Shown piece by piece: positions 53,450-62,423 of a stretch of 64,000 nucleotides of DNA. The stretch is taken from NCBI RefSeq assembly GCF_000390185.1, contig NZ_AQHR01000050.1, positions 1 to 64,000 of the forward strand, written 5' to 3'. The translations under genes were made by a program, and so were the position numbers. The first letter of the stretch is position 1; each line of letters begins with the position of its first letter. This DNA comes from Lunatimonas lonarensis. Lineage in GTDB: Bacteria > Bacteroidota > Bacteroidia > Cytophagales > Cyclobacteriaceae. The notes under the pieces are model-generated. The model was not told where the DNA came from. It was given only the letters and a program-made list of their open reading frames with translations, and ran no database searches.

Positions 53450-54220
53450 TTATTCTACAATGTCGAATTTTTCAGCTGCAACTTTTCTGGAAAATGCATC
53501 AAAATGCCACCATTCGGAGCCTATTCCCTTGAATCCGGCACCGTTCATCACCTCCCTAAGTAGCTGACGGTTTTGGATATGCGTCTGTGTAATCTTCCCC
53601 TCCCGGAGCATCTGATCTTCCCTATCCGGGTAGGCCGGGTACCCAAAAAAGTCATAATGGGTCCCCATATCCAACGGAACACCGGATCCTTTGGAGGCGA
53701 GCGTAAGGTCTACTGCCACACCATAATTATGCAGGCTGCCACGACGGGGATCCGCCACGTAAAGAGGCTTAATGCTGTCCGGCTTATCCAAACTATCCCA
53801 CAGAATCCACTGCACCGACCTCGGACGAACAGCATCATACACCAGAAAGGTAAGGGTAGGATCGCGTTGTTGGAGCAGTTCATGTGCCACTTTCAACATT
53901 CCTGCCACCTCGGGTTGAAGGTAGGCCGTTTGGAGCTCCCCGTAGACATCCATCCCAAAGAAATTATCCGTGGACGAATACTTCAGATCCACCCATACAT
54001 CAGGAATCACTTCCTGAACATTTGCCAATCCCGCCGCTATCAAACGCTGCTCCAACTCTCCGGGAAGATGCCCGGCCGCACCCTCCTCAGGGCCGTCAAC
54101 GGCCAACGCCGGTAGTTCCTTTACCTCGTAGCCAGTAACATTGCTGACCGCCTCCGAATCAGCAGACCTGTGCTGACTGCACGCAAGCAATGCAAGTAAA
54201 AAAATCCCAGCGTACCTCAC
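53450..54220 (-). CDS. VanX/DdpX-type D-Ala-D-Ala dipeptidase lipoprotein (256 aa)
   Basis: The signal ends in the lipobox LLALLAC, so the enzyme is lipidated. The M15 family landmarks are WVDLKYSSTDNFFGMDVYG, VYDAVRPRSVQW, the zinc-binding SLHNYGVAVDLTL (SxHxxGxAxD) and GSEWWHFDAF (catalytic Glu and third His). It hydrolyses D-Ala-D-Ala dipeptides. A periplasmic location suggests recycling of peptidoglycan dipeptide rather than glycopeptide resistance; no VanHA or VanRS genes are near. Its start overlaps the preceding SDR gene's stop by four bases (ATGA). Confidence 0.88.
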   Translation of the reverse strand: MRYAGIFLLALLACSQHRSADSEAVSNVTGYEVKELPALAVDGPEEGAAGHLPGELEQRLIAAGLANVQEVIPDVWVDLKYSSTDNFFGMDVYGELQTAYLQPEVAGMLKVAHELLQQRDPTLTFLVYDAVRPRSVQWILWDSLDKPDSIKPLYVADPRRGSLHNYGVAVDLTLASKGSGVPLDMGTHYDFFGYPAYPDREDQMLREGKITQTHIQNRQLLREVMNGAGFKGIGSEWWHFDAFSRKVAAEKFDIVE

Positions 54221-54978
54221 TCCGAATTCCTATTAAAAACGGTGGCACTGCCTTGGGCAAGAGGCAATAGCAGGACATCTGCCATAACCACGTGCTTGGG
54301 GCGGGTAACGGCAAAGGCGATGATTTCCGCCACATCATCGGCCGTCAAAGGATCAAAACCCTGATATACACCGGATGCCCGCTCGGTATCTCCCTTAAAC
54401 CGGACGAGGGAAAACTCGGTCTCCACGGCACCGGGGTGTATTCCCATGACTTTAATCCCATGGGGATTCAGATCGATGCGCATTCCCTTGGTCAGGGCAT
54501 CTACCGCATATTTCGATGCACAGTAGACGCTGCCCTTGGCATACACTTCTTTACCAGCGATGGAACCAATGTTGATGATCTGACCGCTCTTTCGATCGAC
54601 CATTCCGGGAATGATCTTACGGGAAACATAGAGTAAGCCCTTCACATTGATGTCCACCATCGCATCCCAGTCCTCCACATCGCCCTGATCGATCGTGTCC
54701 AGCCCATGGGCGTTGCCGGCATTGTTTACCAGGACTTCTATGGGCTGCCATTCGACTGGCAACGAATCAAATGCACTGATTACCTGTTCCTGATCACGCA
54801 CATCAAAAACCAAATACCTGAAAGGAATCTCCGGAGACAATTTCGTGGATAATTCTTCGAGGCGATCCTTTCTTCTGCCACATGCCAAAATCGCATAGTC
54901 TTCTTTTGCCAGGTGGAGTGCCGTAGCCCATCCTATGCCGGAAGTAGCCCCGGTGATACATGCTATTTTTCTTTCCAT
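54217..54978 (-). CDS. Short-chain dehydrogenase/reductase (253 aa)
   Basis: A classical SDR with NAD(P)-binding ITGATSGIGWATALHLA, the NNAG motif in VLVNNAGNAHGLD, catalytic Ser in INIGSIAGKEVY and YxxxK in YCASKYAVDALTKG. HPGAVETEFSLVRF follows. The substrate is unknown; such proteins are often annotated as YdfG-like (serine or 3-hydroxy acid) dehydrogenases. It overlaps the dipeptidase gene by four bases, so the pair is coupled. Confidence 0.9.
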   Translation of the reverse strand: MERKIACITGATSGIGWATALHLAKEDYAILACGRRKDRLEELSTKLSPEIPFRYLVFDVRDQEQVISAFDSLPVEWQPIEVLVNNAGNAHGLDTIDQGDVEDWDAMVDINVKGLLYVSRKIIPGMVDRKSGQIINIGSIAGKEVYAKGSVYCASKYAVDALTKGMRIDLNPHGIKVMGIHPGAVETEFSLVRFKGDTERASGVYQGFDPLTADDVAEIIAFAVTRPKHVVMADVLLLPLAQGSATVFNRNSE

Positions 54979-55043
54979 CCTTGAAGGTAAAAATTTCCGG
55001 AACGGGAAAAAACCAAGGCATTAAAAAATTATGTACGGCATAT

Positions 55044-55817
55044 CTACTGGAAGTTGAGGTATAAAGTGATGCTTTTTCGTCGAATATCGTCAATTGCCTC
55101 CGTCACACGGGCGTCACCAAATCCGGGTCGGTACAGATTGGTCAAGCCATGGGAGAACCGAATCTCAGGAGAAAATTTAAAAAACTTAAAATACAAATCG
55201 AAACCCATCCCCATTTCCAAGGCCACATCCCTCCCTCTTAGTACTATAGGATCTTCATCGGCTTCCTCCTGGTTTTTGGTTCGGAGCTGCCCGTTCAGTC
55301 CGCCGATAAAAAACATGCGGGTATTGTTAAAACGTTCAGACTTGTACTTGAAGAGAAGGGGTAATTCCACCAGTGTTTCTTCCGTCATCAACGAAATCGT
55401 GTTGATCCCGGCGCCGCCGGTGGTATTGGTTCCATCTGTAAAGACCTGTAAGTCCGTCTTGTACTCGTAAAACGCTACTTTGGGAGTCAGCAGCACATTC
55501 AGCTGATCGTGTATACGGGTAGTGACCAAAAAACCTAAGGCGAAACCTGGCGAATAAGAAGGCATGACCGCCCTTACATTCGAAAGGCGGGGATGGGAAG
55601 GATCCATAAAGGCCTCTGAATATTTCACACGAAGTGTGCTGTTATGGGCGGCCAAAAAGAACCCATAGGAAAGAAACTGATCGTCGTTTCCGGAATGGTG
55701 AAAGGTTATATGGCGTTCTTGAGCAAGTAATCCATTGGAAATCAGAAAAATAAAGCAAGCGGCTATTGCTTTTCTCCTACATAAATCGAGCTGATTCCAA
55801 ATGTGAGTTCTTTGCAT
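55044..55817 (-). CDS. porT: PorT-family T9SS outer-membrane protein (257 aa)
   Basis: A signal-like hydrophobic segment (AIAACFIFLISNGLLAQ) follows a short positive N-terminus. The rest is a small beta-barrel with family landmarks: SYGFFLAAHNSTLRVKYSEA, FALGFLVTTRIHDQLNVLL, ETLVELPLLFKYKSERFNN, and the C-terminal segment FKFSPEIRFSHGLTNLYRPG, ending in ITLYLNFQ. PorT is required for T9SS export and gliding in Bacteroidota. The start overlaps ubiE by 55 bp, an arrangement known in this phylum. The T9SS cargo genes in the window need this pathway. Confidence 0.8.
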   Translation of the reverse strand: MQRTHIWNQLDLCRRKAIAACFIFLISNGLLAQERHITFHHSGNDDQFLSYGFFLAAHNSTLRVKYSEAFMDPSHPRLSNVRAVMPSYSPGFALGFLVTTRIHDQLNVLLTPKVAFYEYKTDLQVFTDGTNTTGGAGINTISLMTEETLVELPLLFKYKSERFNNTRMFFIGGLNGQLRTKNQEEADEDPIVLRGRDVALEMGMGFDLYFKFFKFSPEIRFSHGLTNLYRPGFGDARVTEAIDDIRRKSITLYLNFQ

Positions 55818-56488
55818 CTTGTGTTTTTAAAGCCTACCTTCTCAAGGATATCCATAAAGGCCTTCCCGTCTGGAAATACCTGAACCGATTCGGGGAGATA
55901 GGTATAGGCTGCGTTATCTTTAGATACTACCTTCCCAATTTTCGGCAAGATATATTTAAAATAAAAATTATAGGCCTGTTTCATTGGGAATTTTTTGGGT
56001 TTGGAAAATTCCACGATGACCGTTTTGCCTCCAGGCTTCAGCACCCGGTACATGTCCGCTAACCCCTTCTCCAGATTTTCAAAATTCCTGACACCAAATG
56101 AAACGATGACAGCGTCAAATTTATTTTCCTCAAAAAGCAACTTTTCGGAGTCACCGAGCTGAAGCTCGATGCGGTCGTCCAGTTTCCGTCTGGTGAGTTT
56201 TTTTCTTCCTTCCGCAAGCATCCCCTCAGAGATGTCGACGCCAATCACCTTGTCGGGATTCAATGCCAAGGCCTCTATCGCGAAATCACCGGTACCGGTA
56301 GCAATGTCCAATATCAATTTCGGCTGGTCATCTTTCAACAACCGAACCGCTTTCTTCCTCCAAACAATATCAATACCAAGGCTTAGGACATGATTAAGCA
56401 GGTCGTACTTTTTACTGATATTGTTAAACATATCAGCTACCTGCTCCTTCTTTCCGCCTTCTTTATCTTTGTAGGGAACTACTGTCAT
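55763..56488 (-). CDS. ubiE: Menaquinone methyltransferase UbiE/MenG (241 aa)
   Basis: Methylates demethylmenaquinone with SAM. Conserved segments are MFNNISKKYDLLNHVLSLGI, WRKKAVRLLKDDQ, the SAM site LILDIATGTGDFAIEAL, GVDISEGMLAEGRKKL, FDAVIVSFGVRNFENLEKGL and the C-terminal LTFGISSIYVGEKQ. Bacteroidota use menaquinone, so MenG is the expected role. Overlaps porT at its 3' end, so the pair may be coupled. Confidence 0.93.
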   Translation of the reverse strand: MTVVPYKDKEGGKKEQVADMFNNISKKYDLLNHVLSLGIDIVWRKKAVRLLKDDQPKLILDIATGTGDFAIEALALNPDKVIGVDISEGMLAEGRKKLTRRKLDDRIELQLGDSEKLLFEENKFDAVIVSFGVRNFENLEKGLADMYRVLKPGGKTVIVEFSKPKKFPMKQAYNFYFKYILPKIGKVVSKDNAAYTYLPESVQVFPDGKAFMDILEKVGFKNTRCKELTFGISSIYVGEKQ

Positions 56489-56581
56489 ATCTTCTAATTA
56501 GTCTGCAAAGGTACTAAGTAAACCCTAGCTACCGAAAAATGTTAAAGAATTATTGGTAGTCTTGGATTAACGAGAAAAGGT

Positions 56582-56589
56582 TACCTTTG
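56582..56589 (+). promoter_or_regulatory. -7 box of engB (TACCTTTG)
   Basis: TACCTTTG is an exact consensus box, with TTG 17 bases upstream. The predicted transcription start (about 56595) lies after an in-frame GTG at 56589, which supports the ATG at 56607 as the true start. Confidence 0.5.
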
Positions 56590-56606
56590 TGAAAAATTTC
56601 AGTGAG

Positions 56607-57209
56607 ATGATCAAGCAGGCCAAATTTTTAATCAGCAACACAGACTACAAGAAATGTCCCTCTCCGGATAAGCCTGAGTTTGCTTTTATCGGCAGATCAA
56701 ACGTAGGCAAAAGCTCGCTCATTAACATGCTTACCAATAATAAAGGGCTGGCCAAAACTTCCGGTACACCGGGAAAAACCCAATTGATCAATCATTTCAT
56801 CGTAGATGGAAACTGGTACCTCGTTGATCTTCCGGGATATGGATTTGCAAAAGTGAGCAAATCACTGAAAGCAGAGTGGGACAAAATGATCAGGGAATAT
56901 CTTACCGAGCGGGAAAATCTGGTCGCTGTTTTTATTCTGGTAGACAGTAGACTAGACCCCCAAAAGCTTGATATCGACTTTGCCCTGTGGTGCGCCGAAC
57001 GAGGCATCCCGTTTGCGCTGGCATTTACCAAAGCGGACAAACTGTCCACCAGCAGGATAAAGGAGAATGTAAACAAATTTCTTGCTGAGATGAAAACCCT
57101 CTTTGGTGACGTACCGGATTATTTCGTCACATCGGCAGAAAATGCGATGGGAAAGGAAGAGTTTGTTGCCTACATCGAAGAAAACGTTGCGGAATTTTAC
57201 AAACGATAA
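56607..57209 (+). CDS. engB: Ribosome biogenesis GTPase YsxC/YihA/EngB (200 aa)
   Basis: The start at 56607 (MIKQAKFLISNTDYKKCPSP) fits the family; the GTG at 56589 is inside the promoter box. GTPase motifs are FIGRSNVGKSSLINML (G1), SGTPGKTQLINHF (G2), LVDLPGYGFA (G3) and AFTKADKLS (G4), ending in FVTSAENAMGKEEF (G5). It assists assembly of the large ribosomal subunit and is essential in many bacteria. Next gene starts 44 bp later. Confidence 0.95.
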   Translation: MIKQAKFLISNTDYKKCPSPDKPEFAFIGRSNVGKSSLINMLTNNKGLAKTSGTPGKTQLINHFIVDGNWYLVDLPGYGFAKVSKSLKAEWDKMIREYLTERENLVAVFILVDSRLDPQKLDIDFALWCAERGIPFALAFTKADKLSTSRIKENVNKFLAEMKTLFGDVPDYFVTSAENAMGKEEFVAYIEENVAEFYKR

Positions 57210-57253
57210 AAGATAAACCAACCAACTTATTTGTACCTAATTACTATCGACCT

Positions 57254-57694
57254 ATGGAATTTAAAGAAATTGCGGCTGTATCTGGAAAGCCAGGCCTTTA
57301 CAAAGTACTTAAACCCAGCAGAAGTGGGGTGATACTGGAATCGCTGGACGATAAAAAGGCAAAACTGGTCGTCGGCACCAGTCAGCGGGTATCCCTACTG
57401 AACGAAATCTCCATCTACACCACGACCGAAGAAGGCTCCACCCCCCTCCACGAAGTTATGAAAACCATCGAACAAGAATTTGCAGGAGATACCGGCGTGG
57501 AAGCTGCGGATAACGACGAGCTAAAGGCCTTCCTCAAACACGTGCTGCCAGACTACGATGAGAGCCGGGTGTACGTTTCGGACATCAAAAAACTGATCAA
57601 CTGGTATACGATTGTGCGTCAACAGGCTCCGGAGGTACTTCAGGAATCTACCGACGAAACCTCGGAAAGTGGCGATGGTTCAGTGGAATCGTAA
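57254..57694 (+). CDS. DUF5606 domain protein (146 aa)
   Basis: A small cytosolic protein of a Bacteroidota-specific family. Its N-terminal half is MEFKEIAAVSGKPGLYKVLK followed by PSRSGVILESLDDKK, a beta-rich segment, and its C-terminal half is acidic and helical, with DELKAFLKHVLPDYDESRVY and SDIKKLINWYTIVRQQ. The function is unknown. It sits downstream of engB, which may reflect a shared role in translation or ribosome assembly, but this is only positional. The next gene starts with GTG eight bases after the stop. Confidence 0.8.
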   Translation: MEFKEIAAVSGKPGLYKVLKPSRSGVILESLDDKKAKLVVGTSQRVSLLNEISIYTTTEEGSTPLHEVMKTIEQEFAGDTGVEAADNDELKAFLKHVLPDYDESRVYVSDIKKLINWYTIVRQQAPEVLQESTDETSESGDGSVES

Positions 57695-57702
57695 AGCGGT
57701 CA

Positions 57703-58017
57703 GTGGAAACTGACCTAGCACCATTGCTAGCTGCCTGTGCAGTAGACCTCCAAGAGAGGCTGTCGCTTCCCGAGGTACCGAAATCCGGAACCAGGGAGGA
57801 GTTAGCCTCTCTGATTTGTCCCCGCATCCAACGGCTACTGGATCGGGATATGGAAAGACTTTTACAACTCTGCTATCAAATCGACCTTGGTGAGGAAAAA
57901 CTAAAAAACATACTCTACCACACACCAGTGATGACGATGGCCATGGAGCTAAGTCTGGCACTGGTGGATAGGCAACTGCTCAAACTTCAACTAAGGGCAA
58001 AGTACCGGAATGAATAG
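57703..58017 (+). CDS. Small helical hypothetical protein (104 aa)
   Basis: I do not recognise a family. It starts at GTG 57703 (METDLAPLLAACAVDLQERL). It is all-helical by composition, with amphipathic segments RIQRLLDRDMERLLQLCYQI and MAMELSLALVDRQLLKLQLR and no signal. A start slightly further on is possible but no other ATG is near the N-terminus. It lies eight bases after the DUF5606 gene and faces fbp. It may be a partner of DUF5606. Confidence 0.55.
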   Translation: METDLAPLLAACAVDLQERLSLPEVPKSGTREELASLICPRIQRLLDRDMERLLQLCYQIDLGEEKLKNILYHTPVMTMAMELSLALVDRQLLKLQLRAKYRNE

Positions 58018-58071
58018 CCAAATCAACGGCATACCCTTTTGATTTTTAAAAAAAGCCGGCTTCGACACTCG

Positions 58072-59082
58072 CTACAAGTGGGTATGCAACTCTTCTACCA
58101 ACTCCCTCGAACCGATAAACAGGGGAGTCCGCTGGTGTAAGGATTCCGGCTGAATATCCAAGATGCGTCTGCGACCGTCTGTGGCCATTCCTCCTGCCTG
58201 CTCTGCCAAAAAAGCCAATGCATTCGCTTCGTAAAGAAGACGGATTTTTCCGCTTGGGTTTTTAGTAGAGGATGGGTATAAATAAATACCTCCTTTCAGC
58301 AGGTTGCGGTGAAAATCAGCCACCAAGCTCCCAATATACCGGGAAGTACGGCCTTTTCGTTTGCAGGCGTTCAAAAACTCAACAATCCCCAAACCCACCG
58401 AAGGAGTCAGACCGTCGTTGATAGTGAAAATATCTCCCGTTACCGGTGCCTGAATAGCGGGGTGCGAAAGGAAAAATTCCCCAAGTGAGCGCTCGTAGGT
58501 AAAGCCGTTGACCCCAATGCCCGTAGTATATACCAGCATGGTAGAAGAGCCATACAACACGTAACCAGCCGCAACCTGTTGGCTGCCTTTTTGCAGGACA
58601 TCCTGCTCGGAAATGGGAGACCCTTGGGGAGTAACCCGCCGATAAATGGAGAATATCGTACCGATGGACACATTGACATCTATATTGGAAGACCCATCCA
58701 GCGGATCAATGGCCACCACATACTTTCCGGTTTTGTTCTGTAGATCGATTACCTCATTTTCCTCTTCCGACACCACGGCACACACCTCCCCCCCTTTTGT
58801 CAAGGCTCGGGTAAAACGGATATTGGCCACCACATCCAGCTTTTGTTGCTCTTCGCCCTGCACATTGGTATGCCCAAAAGCGCCTGTCACATGACTCAGC
58901 CCAGCCCTGCCTATTTCTCTGGCAACAATTTTTGAGGCAAGGGCAATGTCACGTAGCAGCTGGGAGAGCTCACCCGTGGCGAAGGGGAAATCAGCCTGTT
59001 TATCCTTGATGAAACGGTCCAGGGTAACTCCCACTGTATAACCCAGCGGCGAGATGTCTTGTGTGTAAGGCTTGGTCTTCAT
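58072..59082 (-). CDS. fbp: Class 1 fructose-1,6-bisphosphatase (336 aa)
   Basis: The start at 59082 ([20 protein letters not shown]) gives a normal-length class 1 FBPase; the longer upstream frame to 59391 lies antisense to the aspartate kinase gene and is rejected. Active-site motifs are VSEEENEVI, the metal-binding [40 protein letters not shown] and the C-terminal Glu-containing [16 protein letters not shown]. It acts in gluconeogenesis. It diverges from the aspartate kinase gene through a 54-bp interval. Confidence 0.94.
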   Translation of the reverse strand: MKTKPYTQDISPLGYTVGVTLDRFIKDKQADFPFATGELSQLLRDIALASKIVAREIGRAGLSHVTGAFGHTNVQGEEQQKLDVVANIRFTRALTKGGEVCAVVSEEENEVIDLQNKTGKYVVAIDPLDGSSNIDVNVSIGTIFSIYRRVTPQGSPISEQDVLQKGSQQVAAGYVLYGSSTMLVYTTGIGVNGFTYERSLGEFFLSHPAIQAPVTGDIFTINDGLTPSVGLGIVEFLNACKRKGRTSRYIGSLVADFHRNLLKGGIYLYPSSTKNPSGKIRLLYEANALAFLAEQAGGMATDGRRRILDIQPESLHQRTPLFIGSRELVEELHTHL

Positions 59083-59136
59083 AACTTTGTCGGAATTTAC
59101 AAAAAAAATCCCAAGATCTAGTCCCTTTTTGTCTGC

Positions 59137-60402
59137 ATGGTCCAACCTTTCATCTTCAAATTCGGTGGTGCTTCTGTCCGAGATGCCGTTTCTTTTCAAA
59201 ATGTCGCCAGTATTCTCAAAACCCACTGGAAAAACGGACTCGTGGTGGTGGTATCTGCATCCGGGGATACGACAGACTACTTGGAAGAAATTATCGAGAA
59301 AGCCTTTTCCCAGCAAGACTTCGACCGGGAAATCGCTGAATTGGAGGAATACCATATCGGGATTTGCACGGGATTGTTTCCCTCCGGTCACAGCGTATTC
59401 AGTCAGGTTAACAACTTATTTGTTCAATTGAAACGAAAGCTGGTTAGCGATCACAAAGGGCAGGGAAAGGGATTCCTCTACGATCAGACTATTGTGTTCG
59501 GAGAACTGTTATCTACCCGCATCCTACACGAGTACCTATGCCAATCAGGTCTTTTCTGCCTTTGGCAGGACGCCCGTGAACTGATCGCCACCGATTCGAG
59601 CTTCAAAATGGCAAAAGTGGACTGGGTAGCGACCATGCAGCGGTGCCGCAAACTTCTTATTCCAGCACTGGAAAAGTGCCCGGTGATCACCCAAGGTTTT
59701 ATGGGCAGCGATTGGATGGGAAACACCACCACGTTGGGCCGCGAAGGATCGGATTTCACTGCGGCCATTCTTGCCGTCAGTACCGGTGCAAAGTCTGTTT
59801 CAATCTGGAAAGACGTAGCAGGAATACTAAACGGCGACCCGGATATTTTTCCCGATGCCATCAAGTTCGATTATTTGGATTTCGAAGAAGCCGCCGAAAT
59901 GACCTATTTTGGTGCCAAGGTGATACACCCCAAAACCATCAAGCCGCTCGCCAAGCAAAAGATCCCCTTGTTTGTAAAGTCTTTTGCGAATCCGGATCAA
60001 CCGGGAACAGTGATCGGCAGCTTCGAGGATCATCCCAAAATCCCCATTACCGTCATCAAACCCGACCAAGTCTGGATAAGCTTCCGTGTCAGGGATCTTT
60101 CCAAAGTGGGGGGGTTTCATTACGAGGAAATGTTTAAAACTGCCAAGTCATTTAACTGGACGGTGAATATGCTGCAAAGTACCGCGGTAACCCTTCACTT
60201 GGTGATAGACCAATCTGAACTGATTCCGGAAACATTTCCAACCTCGCTAATGGCTACGTTTCACATCCAAAAAATGGAAGGCCTTAAATTGGTCACTGTA
60301 AAAAACTACGGAGATGACCACGAAAAGATTTATCGGGATGCTTCCGAAGCAGTTTTGTTGACCGAAAAAAGCCCCAATACGCTGCAAATGCTGATTAAAT
60401 GA
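59137..60402 (+). CDS. Aspartate kinase (421 aa)
   Basis: Phosphorylates aspartate as the first step toward lysine, threonine and methionine. Landmarks are [13 protein letters not shown] at the N-terminus, the substrate loop [33 protein letters not shown] and the ACT-like C-terminal region beginning [20 protein letters not shown]. It is monofunctional (no homoserine dehydrogenase domain), as usual for Bacteroidota. It is convergent with the fructosamine kinase gene, with four bases between their stops. Confidence 0.93.
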   Translation: MVQPFIFKFGGASVRDAVSFQNVASILKTHWKNGLVVVVSASGDTTDYLEEIIEKAFSQQDFDREIAELEEYHIGICTGLFPSGHSVFSQVNNLFVQLKRKLVSDHKGQGKGFLYDQTIVFGELLSTRILHEYLCQSGLFCLWQDARELIATDSSFKMAKVDWVATMQRCRKLLIPALEKCPVITQGFMGSDWMGNTTTLGREGSDFTAAILAVSTGAKSVSIWKDVAGILNGDPDIFPDAIKFDYLDFEEAAEMTYFGAKVIHPKTIKPLAKQKIPLFVKSFANPDQPGTVIGSFEDHPKIPITVIKPDQVWISFRVRDLSKVGGFHYEEMFKTAKSFNWTVNMLQSTAVTLHLVIDQSELIPETFPTSLMATFHIQKMEGLKLVTVKNYGDDHEKIYRDASEAVLLTEKSPNTLQMLIK

Positions 60403-60406
60403 TCAC

Positions 60407-61279
60407 TCACGAAAAACGGTCCACAATCCTAAGAACTCCGGGCAAATAACCAGCCCCAAAGAGGTTTAGGTGTACCAATAAGGGATAAAGGTTATATACA
60501 TCCATTCGGTCATCAAAGCCCGGATCCAATGGAAATACGTGGTTATAGGCCTCATAGAAAGCAGCATCAAAGCCCCCGAAAAGTTTGGAAAAGGCAAGAT
60601 CCATTTCTCTATGGCCGTAATAAACCGAAGGATCGATTAAAGCAGGGTTCCCTTTTTCCGTGGACAGCACATTACCAGACCATAGGTCCCCATGCAGCAA
60701 GGAGGGCCTTTCGTTCGGAAATAAACCGGCAAACCGAGGATAGATGGACTGAACTTTTATTAGGTTTTCCTTCGAAATCAATTGGTGCAGGTATGCCCTG
60801 TGCAACATAGGTTCCAGGCGTTCCTCCACAAAAAAAGTGTTCCAATCAGGGCGATAGGTATTCCTTTGGGGAAGGTCAGCAATGTAATTGGACACCTCAA
60901 AACCAAAATTGCTAACGGTGGCCATGTGCAGCTCGGCTATCCCCTCCCCCAACTCAGACCAGTAGGTTGGTACCCGCTTCCCCTGCACCAACCACTCCAT
61001 CAGAATGTAGTGACTTGTACCTACCTTCCCGTACCCATAAACCTCCGGCACCTTTAGTGAGGTGTGCCGACCGATCAGCTTTAATCCACGTGCCTCCTCA
61101 CCAAACTGGCGACTTTCCACAACCGTGCTTACCTTCAACAAAAAAGCCCCACGGGAGGTATCTAATAATATGGCTTGATTTGCATGACCCGAGGCAACCA
61201 AGGCGAAGTCCGGTACATCGATCTCTTGCCCAAACACTTCAAAAAGAATAGACTCGAAGTCCTCACTCGGGTTTTCCAT
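60407..61279 (-). CDS. Fructosamine kinase-family protein (290 aa)
   Basis: The start at 61279 (MENPSEDFESILFEVFGQEI) is chosen; a longer frame to 61390 lies inside the phosphatase gene in another frame. A kinase fold of the fructosamine/ketosamine-3-kinase family: GHANQAILLDTSRGAFLLKV, YILMEWLVQGKRV, the catalytic LLHGDLWSGNVLS and the metal-binding LIDPSVYYGHREMDLAFSKL. Members phosphorylate sugar adducts on proteins so that they fall off. Its start overlaps the phosphatase gene's end by 17 bp. Confidence 0.88.
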   Translation of the reverse strand: MENPSEDFESILFEVFGQEIDVPDFALVASGHANQAILLDTSRGAFLLKVSTVVESRQFGEEARGLKLIGRHTSLKVPEVYGYGKVGTSHYILMEWLVQGKRVPTYWSELGEGIAELHMATVSNFGFEVSNYIADLPQRNTYRPDWNTFFVEERLEPMLHRAYLHQLISKENLIKVQSIYPRFAGLFPNERPSLLHGDLWSGNVLSTEKGNPALIDPSVYYGHREMDLAFSKLFGGFDAAFYEAYNHVFPLDPGFDDRMDVYNLYPLLVHLNLFGAGYLPGVLRIVDRFS

Positions 61280-61757
61280 TGACACGTGGATGGTTTTCCA
61301 ACACGGACAAAAACTGGTCAATGTAGCTATCCAAAATCTGGTACACATTTTCGAAACCTTCTTCTCCCCCATAATAGGGATCAGGAACATCCTTTATAAA
61401 GGAACCGGCAGAAAACTCGCCGAGGAGGTGTACATGACTTACCTTCAATTTATGTCGATGGGCAAGCTTAAGGGTATTTTGGTAATTCGAGGTATCCATG
61501 GTAATCAGGTAGTCAAAATCCCTGAAATCACTTCTTCGTAGCTGACGACCCCTGTGGTTGATCGGAATCCCATGCCTGTCCGCGCACGCCAACGTACGCT
61601 CGTCGGGGAGCTCTCCTATATGGAAATCAGATGTCCCACAACTATCCGAGCAAATACGCCCGTTTAATCCTTTTGCCGTGACTTTGGCATTGAATATCGC
61701 CTCTGCAAGCGGAGATCGGCATATGTTCCCCAGACAAATAAATAAAACCTTGATCAT
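61263..61757 (-). CDS. Low molecular weight protein tyrosine phosphatase (164 aa)
   Basis: The active-site P-loop is CLGNICRS at the N-terminus (VLFICLGNICRSPLAEAIF, Cys8 and Arg14) and the general acid is the Asp in VPDPYYGGEEGF. The length is typical. In other bacteria LMW-PTP genes lie beside fructosamine kinase homologues, and some act as protein-ribulosamine 5-phosphatases that prepare substrate for the kinase. The 17-bp overlap with the kinase gene here supports that role. Tyrosine dephosphorylation is the alternative. Confidence 0.92.
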   Translation of the reverse strand: MIKVLFICLGNICRSPLAEAIFNAKVTAKGLNGRICSDSCGTSDFHIGELPDERTLACADRHGIPINHRGRQLRRSDFRDFDYLITMDTSNYQNTLKLAHRHKLKVSHVHLLGEFSAGSFIKDVPDPYYGGEEGFENVYQILDSYIDQFLSVLENHPRVNGKPE

Positions 61758-61941
61758 GAACGGGTGTTTTGTAAAAGCAGAGAGTCCGGAAAAGCAATTC
61801 CAAAAACCGAACCAAAAATAAAATTAATCAATTTCCCAAACAACCCACACGAATCCGCCAATTATTCGTCCAAGTTCCACCCACTCTGCTCAATCATCTC
61901 CCCCCGATTTCAATCCGAAAAGGGCCAAGAATCTTAGCTAT

Positions 61942-61955
61942 GTGACAAAAGTAAC
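61942..61955. promoter_or_regulatory. Candidate Crp/Fnr-like site GTGACAAAAGTAAC
   Basis: Half-sites GTGAC and GTAAC flank AAAA; one base deviates from a perfect palindrome with GTGAC/GTCAC arms. It lies about 90 bp upstream of the DUF2892 gene and in the divergent region with the phosphatase gene. The spacing differs from the classical 6-bp Crp spacer, so this is a weak call. Confidence 0.3.
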
Positions 61956-62044
61956 TGATTACCAATTAGGATGTTCCAACATTTGTAAAAGGAAAAGCCC
62001 TATGTCTAGAAAAGTGGGCTAAATCAACCAAAATCTCAAACACC

Positions 62045-62254
62045 ATGAACACCAACATTGGAAAACTCGACAAAGTGATTAGGCTTTCAATTGCCCTGAT
62101 TATCGGCCTGCTCTATTTACTGAACATTATCACTGGAACGGTTGCCATCGTATTGGGGGTAATAGGTGCTTCTATGCTTATTACCTCTTTGGTTGGCATT
62201 TGCCCCCTCTACAGCCCACTGGGTATCAACACCTGCAAAAAACAGAAAGCCTGA
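62045..62254 (+). CDS. DUF2892 (YgaP-like) membrane protein (69 aa)
   Basis: Two membrane helices (LSIALIIGLLYLLNIITGTV and VLGVIGASMLITSLVGICPL) with the family pattern LDKVIRLSIALIIGLLY and GICPLYSPLGINTC. Two conserved Cys are in GICPLY and NTCKK. The YgaP family is the membrane part of sulfurtransferase systems in which the rhodanese domain is often fused or adjacent. Here a rhodanese-thioredoxin lipoprotein gene follows 170 bp downstream, which supports a functional link. Confidence 0.85.
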   Translation: MNTNIGKLDKVIRLSIALIIGLLYLLNIITGTVAIVLGVIGASMLITSLVGICPLYSPLGINTCKKQKA

Positions 62255-62334
62255 TTTTGTGCCTATCTGTGACCTTGAATATCTCGGGTCTGGAATAGCG
62301 TAAAATCATAGTGTCTTACCAAATGCTTATTAAA

Positions 62335-62363
62335 TCCCCCTAAAATCAACTACCTTAGGGGGA
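62335..62363. promoter_or_regulatory. Nine-base-pair hairpin upstream of the rhodanese-thioredoxin gene
   Basis: TCCCCCTAA (62335-62343) pairs exactly with TTAGGGGGA (62355-62363). It lies 60 bp before the gene at 62424 and has no downstream T-run on the plus strand, so it is unlikely to be a plain terminator. On the minus strand it is followed by TTTAAT. It could be an RNA or DNA regulatory hairpin. Confidence 0.4.
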
Positions 62364-62423
62364 AAGAAACGATCATTTCCCGGAGTACCGACCGGAACGC
62401 TGATATAAAACATAGTTACACAT

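Noticed and set aside
59083-59391. N-terminal extension of fructose-bisphosphatase
   Set aside because: It is antisense to the aspartate kinase start and has no FBPase-like residues; the ATG at 59082 gives the normal length.
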